In this document: piece after piece, positions 33,998-35,820 of the stretch
Layout: each line of letters begins with the position of its first letter
Numbering within the stretch: position 1 is the stretch's first letter
Source of the DNA: Deltaproteobacteria bacterium
Lineage (GTDB): Bacteria > Myxococcota_A > UBA9160 > JAFDET01
Assembly (NCBI GenBank): GCA_019310195.1
Contig: JAFDET010000014.1
Location: 1-35,820 of the forward strand
Length of the DNA: 35,820 nucleotides
Direction: 5' to 3'
Program-made: the position numbers and the translations under genes
Notes under the pieces: generated by a model
The model's input: the letters and a program-made list of their open reading frames with translations, nothing else
Told to the model about the DNA's origin: nothing
Database searches by the model: none

Positions 33998-35116
33998 GTG
34001 AACTTCGACTTCACCGACGAGCAGGAAGAGCTGCGAGCAACCGCGCGCACTTTCCTCGCAGACCGCTCCGCCTCCGAGGACGTGCGCCGCGCCATGGAGA
34101 GCGGCGCCGGCAGCGACCCGGAGCTGTGGAAGCAGATGGGCGCGGAGCTGGGCTGGACGGCCGTCACGATCCCCGAGGAGTGCGGTGGGCTGGGGCTTTC
34201 CCAGGTCGAGCTCGCGGCGCTGCTGGAGGTGATGGGCGAGTTCCTGGTCTGCGCGCCGTTCTTCTCCACGGTCTGCCTGGGCGCGAACGCGATTCTGTGC
34301 GCCGGCAGCGAGGCCCAGCAGGCGGCGCTGTTGCCGGCGATCGCGGAGGGACAGTGCCGCGCCACGCTGGCGGGCAACGCCTGGGAAGCGGGCGGGCTGG
34401 GCACCAGCGCCCGGCGGGACGGCGATTCCTTCGTGCTCTCCGGCGGCGAGCCCCACGTCCTGGACGGCCACAGCGCCGACCTGCTCGTGATCGCCGCGCG
34501 TCTCGACGACCAGCCCGCCCTGTTCGCCGTGCCGGCCGGCAGCGAGGGGCTCCGCAGGGAAGCGCGACCCACCATGGACCAGACCCGCCGGCTGGCCGCG
34601 CTGGAGTTCCACGACGTGCGCCTCCCGGCGGAGGCGCGCCTGGGCGGCGACGCTGCGGATCCTTCGGCCTGGGAGCGCGTCCTGGCCCGCGCCACCGTAG
34701 CTCTGGCCGTCGAGCAGGTCGGCGGGGCCCAGCGCTGCCTGGACATGGCGGTCGAGTACGCCAAGGAGCGGGAGCAGTTCGGCCGACCCATCGGCTCGTT
34801 CCAGGCCATCAAGCACACCTGCGCCGACATGATGATCGCCGTGGAGGCGGCGCGCTCCGGGGTCTACTACGCGGCCTGCGCTGCGGCCGAAGCGTCCTAC
34901 GAGCTTCCGGTCCTGGCCTCGCTGGCCAAGGCCACCGCCTCCGAGGCCTACTTCCGCTGCGCGGCCGATTCGCTGCAGATCCACGGCGGGGTGGGATTCA
35001 CCTGGGAGTACGACGTCCACCTGCACCTCAAACGCGCCCGTGCCGGTGAACACATGCTCGGCGACCCGGCCTTCCACCGCGAACGCGTCGCGCGGGCCAT
35101 CGGACTGGACGCATGA
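33998..35116 (+). CDS. Acyl-CoA dehydrogenase-family protein (FadE32/33-like)
   Basis: A 372-residue member: NFDFTDEQEELRATARTFL, WTAVTIPEECGGLGLSQVEL, a shortened middle domain, EREQFGRPIGSFQAIKHTCADM and QIHGGVGFTWEYDVHLHLKRA. As in the second dehydrogenase of the operon, a catalytic Glu is not obvious at the standard sites, which suggests it works as one half of a heteromeric enzyme (FadE31-FadE33 in Mycobacterium act late in C/D-ring beta-oxidation). GTG 33998 is preceded by GAGAGG and lies 11 bases after the SDR stop. The stop overlaps the next ATG as ATGA. Confidence 0.82.
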   Translation: MNFDFTDEQEELRATARTFLADRSASEDVRRAMESGAGSDPELWKQMGAELGWTAVTIPEECGGLGLSQVELAALLEVMGEFLVCAPFFSTVCLGANAILCAGSEAQQAALLPAIAEGQCRATLAGNAWEAGGLGTSARRDGDSFVLSGGEPHVLDGHSADLLVIAARLDDQPALFAVPAGSEGLRREARPTMDQTRRLAALEFHDVRLPAEARLGGDAADPSAWERVLARATVALAVEQVGGAQRCLDMAVEYAKEREQFGRPIGSFQAIKHTCADMMIAVEAARSGVYYAACAAAEASYELPVLASLAKATASEAYFRCAADSLQIHGGVGFTWEYDVHLHLKRARAGEHMLGDPAFHRERVARAIGLDA

Positions 35117-35820
35117 GCGTGAAGATCGATCTCACGGGACGCGTGGCCATCGTCACGGGCGGCGCGCGCGGCGTCGGCCGCGGCATCAGCGAGCGCTTCC
35201 TGGAAGCCGGCGCCGAAGTGGTGATCTGCGGCCGCAACGAGCCGGAGTCGCCGCCCCAGGCCGACGGACGGCAAGCCGTCTTCACGCCCGGCGACGTGCG
35301 CGACGTGGAGCAGATCGACGCCATCGTGGCCTTCACCACCGAGCGCTTCCAGCGATTGGACGTGCTGGTGAACAACGCCGGCGGCTCGCCCCACGCGGAG
35401 GCCGCAACCGCCTCACCGCGCTTCTCCGAGGCCATCGTCGCGCTCAACCTGATGGCTCCCTTGCACTTCAGCCAGCGCGCCAACGCGGTGATGCAGGAGC
35501 AGGACGAAGGCGGCAGCATCGTGAACGTGGCCAGCGTCTCGGGAATCCGGCCCTCACCGGGCACCGCAGCGTACGGCGCCGCGAAGGCGGGCCTGCTCTC
35601 GCTGACCCAGACCCTGGCCGTGGAGTGGGCGCCCAAGGTCCGCGTCAACGCGGTGACGGCGGGCATGATCCGCACCGAGCAGTCCCAGCTGCACTACGGC
35701 GACGAGGCGGGCCTGGCTGCGGTGGCGGCGACGGTCCCGCTGGGACGCATGGGCGAGCCCCGCGACGTGGGCGACCTGTGCCTGTTCCTGGCGTCGCCGC
35801 TGGCCTCCTACGTCAGCGGG
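35113..35820 (+). CDS. Short-chain dehydrogenase, Rv3549c-like, cut by the window end
   Basis: The first 236 codons of an SDR, open to the window edge. TGGARGVGRG is the cofactor motif, LVNNAGGSPHAE follows, and NVASVSG with YGAAKAG gives the catalytic Ser-Tyr-Lys. WAPKVRVNAV and VPLGRMGEPRDVG are typical of the C-terminal half, and only the last ~20 residues should be missing. The sequence recalls Rv3549c, the neighbour of the Rv3548c SDR and echA20 in Mycobacterium. The start ATG 35113 overlaps the preceding stop by four bases, so it belongs to the same operon, which continues beyond the window. Confidence 0.87.
   Translation, partial: MSVKIDLTGRVAIVTGGARGVGRGISERFLEAGAEVVICGRNEPESPPQADGRQAVFTPGDVRDVEQIDAIVAFTTERFQRLDVLVNNAGGSPHAEAATASPRFSEAIVALNLMAPLHFSQRANAVMQEQDEGGSIVNVASVSGIRPSPGTAAYGAAKAGLLSLTQTLAVEWAPKVRVNAVTAGMIRTEQSQLHYGDEAGLAAVAATVPLGRMGEPRDVGDLCLFLASPLASYVSG

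Overview
The window is very GC-rich and densely coded on both strands. It looks like a chromosomal segment of an uncultured Gram-negative bacterium. Several predicted exported or lipid-anchored enzymes, a PpiC-type foldase, a PQQ dehydrogenase and a Ser/Thr kinase fit the lineages formerly called Deltaproteobacteria (Myxococcota or Binatota grade); this placement is an inference from gene content. No rRNA, tRNA, CRISPR array, transposase or phage gene was seen. No gene-free stretch exceeds about 190 bases; the two longest (9570-9739 and 24366-24552) are filled by a repeat element, the second followed by a promoter with an operator.

Left part (1-24365), mixed housekeeping and accessory genes in short units: the tail of a probable DUF3604 protein, a membrane-associated methyltransferase, a rhomboid protease with a long soluble tail, a family 2 glycosyltransferase, an alkaline-ceramidase-like protein coupled to asnS, a TerB-like protein, propionyl-CoA synthetase, a Ser/Thr kinase with zinc ribbons, a broken egtD, a class I glutamine amidotransferase, a penicillin-acylase-family hydrolase, a PIMT-like methyltransferase, a PpiC foldase coupled to a HupE/UreJ membrane protein, a two-domain PPK2, a small zinc-knuckle protein, a GST-family protein, a CBS-pair protein, an LLM flavin oxidoreductase and a lipoprotein PQQ dehydrogenase.

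Right part (24515-35820, running off the edge): one long plus-strand operon whose order and sequences closely recall the KstR2-type steroid C/D-ring degradation genes of Mycobacterium and Rhodococcus: ipdA, ipdB, ipdC, echA20-like, fadE30-like, a second acyl-CoA dehydrogenase, a DUF35 protein with an Ltp4-like thiolase-fold protein, a fadA6-like thiolase, an Rv3548c-like SDR, a third acyl-CoA dehydrogenase and an Rv3549c-like SDR (cut by the window end). Together they would take the CoA thioester of the propionate-bearing indanedione left from rings C and D through ring opening and beta-oxidation. fadD3, ipdF and the regulator are not in the window. The operon starts with a clear promoter, TTTACA-17-TATTGT, whose spacer is filled by a perfect 16-bp palindrome: a textbook repressor site.

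Most notable: this promoter/operator; two long hairpin repeats that begin directly after the stop codons of two unrelated genes; short internal deletions in egtD (frameshifting) and in the fadA6-like thiolase (in frame); a DUF35 protein lacking every zinc-ribbon cysteine; several starts with a -10 hexamer 6-9 nt upstream, implying leaderless mRNAs; and convergent gene pairs that all overlap or abut within a few bases.
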